Source of the DNA: an uncultured Myxococcales bacterium
GTDB lineage: Bacteria > Myxococcota_A > UBA9042
Direction: 5' to 3'
Length of the DNA stretch: 64,000 bases
NCBI GenBank assembly: GCA_903883645.1
Contig: CAISBR010000009.1
Coordinates: 1-64,000 of the forward strand
The position numbers and the translations under genes are program-made. Below, piece after piece: positions 62,820 through 64,000 of this stretch (within the stretch, counting starts at the first letter, position 1; every line of letters begins with the position of its first letter). Below the pieces are notes generated by a model. It had not been told where the DNA came from and did not search any database. It worked only from the letters and a program-made list of their open reading frames with translations.

Positions 62820-63713
62820 ATGATGCCGGCGGCGCCCCACAACTCAGCGGCTTGGCTCGCAACTTTCTGTGCGACCGCGGTTGCGGCGTGGTTGGCCGTT
62901 GGCCTCGCGGCGCCAGCTTTTGCCCAAGAATCGACGCCGCTCGATGTCAGCGATGATGGCAAAACCATTACGATTCCCGGCGAAGCGACCCCTCCGCCCA
63001 AGGCCAAGCTGCCGCGGCCGACACTGCACAAAGTCGCGGCCGACAAGCCGATCGCGCCGGCGTCGCCAAAAACGCCCGATGCGCCGCCCGAGATTGCGGT
63101 GCCCATGCCGCCGGCCCGCGCTGCGATTGAGTTCCAGATTGGCGGCACGTGGTTGCCTTCGGGGCTGATCGCGGCCTTGCAAACCGTGACGTCGCCTGCG
63201 CAAAAGCGCCGCGATCAACATCCGTCGCTGCAGGCACTTACGATCGATGCCGGCTACCGCATGGCGCTCAGCAGTAGCGCCTGGGTGGTCTTTCGCGGCG
63301 GCCTGACCCTGCCCGATGTGCCCGATCAAAACTGGTGGTCGAGCACGGGCACGCCGCGGCCGCTTTACACGGCGATCAGCGTGGTGGGCATCGACTTGGG
63401 CGCGGACTACTTAAAGAAGGTCGACGTGACGCCCTGGCTCGCCTGGACGCTGCGCGGCGGCTTGGGCCTAGCGATTGTGGCCGGCGATGTGCGCCAGACC
63501 GAGACGCTGCCGACCTGTACCGCAGCGCAAGCGGCGACTTGCCCGCACTGGCGCACGGTCGGCGCCTCGAATGCCTCGCTGCCGCCGGTGTTGCCGATGG
63601 TGCGGGCGCTGACGGGGCTGCAGTTTCAGGTCAGCCGCGATCTGGCACTAACGGTCGAGGGCGGCCTGCGCACGGCCCCCTACCTGGGCGCTGGCTTGAA
63701 TTGGTCGCTCTGA
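62820..63713 (+). CDS. Outer-membrane beta-barrel-like protein
   Basis: A 297-residue protein with a signal peptide cleaved after APAFA, a Pro-rich periplasmic linker (about 35-100), and a C-terminal domain of some 190 residues of alternating aromatic/small residues (WVVFRGGLTLP, LAWTLRGGLGLAIV, LALTVEGGLRTAPYLGAGLNWSL), ending in an aromatic-containing strand, as outer-membrane barrels do. ATG 62820 has AGGA upstream; ATG 62823 is equivalent. A lipoprotein gene follows after 94 bases. Confidence 0.75.
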   Translation: MMPAAPHNSAAWLATFCATAVAAWLAVGLAAPAFAQESTPLDVSDDGKTITIPGEATPPPKAKLPRPTLHKVAADKPIAPASPKTPDAPPEIAVPMPPARAAIEFQIGGTWLPSGLIAALQTVTSPAQKRRDQHPSLQALTIDAGYRMALSSSAWVVFRGGLTLPDVPDQNWWSSTGTPRPLYTAISVVGIDLGADYLKKVDVTPWLAWTLRGGLGLAIVAGDVRQTETLPTCTAAQAATCPHWRTVGASNASLPPVLPMVRALTGLQFQVSRDLALTVEGGLRTAPYLGAGLNWSL

Positions 63714-63807
63714 CCCTGTCTTCGGGTCGATCCGGGGTTGGCCAACGGCGCGGTTTCGCAGACAATACGGAAGGGCTGGCGCCAACCGCCGCCGCGCAAG
63801 CGACACG

Positions 63808-64000
63808 ATGCACCTGTTTGCCAAAATCTTATTGAGTTTCGCGCTGATCGGAGCCCTTGGCCTCGCGGCCTGCAGTGGCACGACCGCGAGCAGCAACGAC
63901 GCGACCACCGTGGTCGACGACGATACCGCCGCCGGTGATCTGGGCGACCAAGATGCGCTGAGCGGCGACGCCGATGGCAGCGGCAAGCCCGACAGCACGG
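63808..64000 (+). CDS. Stalked lipoprotein, N-terminal part only (runs off the window end)
   Basis: The first 64 codons encode a signal peptide with lipobox LGLAAC (Cys22) and an Asp/Ala/Ser/Gly/Thr-rich linker (VVDDDTAAGDLGDQDALSGD), the same design as the lipoprotein at the window start. The folded domain lies outside. Function unknown. Confidence 0.75.
   Translation, partial: MHLFAKILLSFALIGALGLAACSGTTASSNDATTVVDDDTAAGDLGDQDALSGDADGSGKPDST

Overview
This 64 kb window is high-GC bacterial chromosome, packed with genes on both strands. The organism looks like a Gram-negative member of the Myxococcota or a nearby former deltaproteobacterial lineage. The reasons are the many secreted lipoproteins with long Asp/Ala/Thr/Ser-rich stalks after the lipidated Cys (window start, 40.7 kb, 51.6 kb, window end), a DUF1844 gene next to a sigma-54 activator, a sigma-32-like factor with a long acidic insert, and a clade II (Sec-type) nos cluster. 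The taxonomic call is inference; there is no rRNA gene, and I see no IS element, prophage, plasmid origin or CRISPR array.

Layout. 1-333: edge of a stalked lipoprotein. 777-7581: a nitrous oxide reduction operon, nosZ - cytochrome c - nosB-like - nosD - nosF - nosL - nosY, with an FNR-type site at 570-583. All four exported soluble components carry a lipobox, so the respiratory module is probably tethered to a membrane. 7588-11086 (minus strand): an ECF sigma/anti-sigma pair, then a tandem AdoMet decarboxylase-like protein and a LolA-like protein. 11295-12101: tRNA-His, -Arg, -Lys and -Leu. 12238-19382: a proteostasis block, tig (with a 46-residue His/Asp tail), clpP, clpX and lon, plus a convergent sigma-32-like gene. 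19651-22473: DUF1844 protein, a sensorless sigma-54 activator with GAFTDA, and a Ycf46-like AAA+ ATPase in overlapping frames. 22490-26021: gpsA, rimM, trmD, a second SPOUT-like methyltransferase and rplS, closed by a strong terminator candidate.

26.1-40.6 kb is accessory in character: a short-chain dehydrogenase, an MFS-like protein, a 644-residue fusion of an ATP-grasp domain with two SET domains, a 54-residue membrane peptide, a 738-residue Gly-rich membrane protein, an orphan D12-class adenine methyltransferase, two lipoproteins, a REC-GAF-HD-GYP protein, a Cys/Gly-rich protein, a single-domain response regulator, glmU and a Tat-exported phosphoesterase. 40.7-64 kb mixes housekeeping genes (aspartokinase/homoserine dehydrogenase, asnB, dusC-like, plsC-type acyltransferase, PIN-PhoH, HAD-fold protein) with envelope and secreted proteins (L,D-transpeptidase, GT-C-like membrane protein, PLC-like and esterase lipoproteins).

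The items most worth following up are the ATP-grasp-SET-SET fusion at 28482-30416, the wholly lipidated nos module, the tandem AdoMet decarboxylase with a dead first half and a repeat expansion beside its catalytic serine, and the recurrence of 18-bp minisatellites at four unrelated loci. One of those, at 32916-33023, is a sixfold copy of the last 18 bases of a methyltransferase gene including its stop codon.
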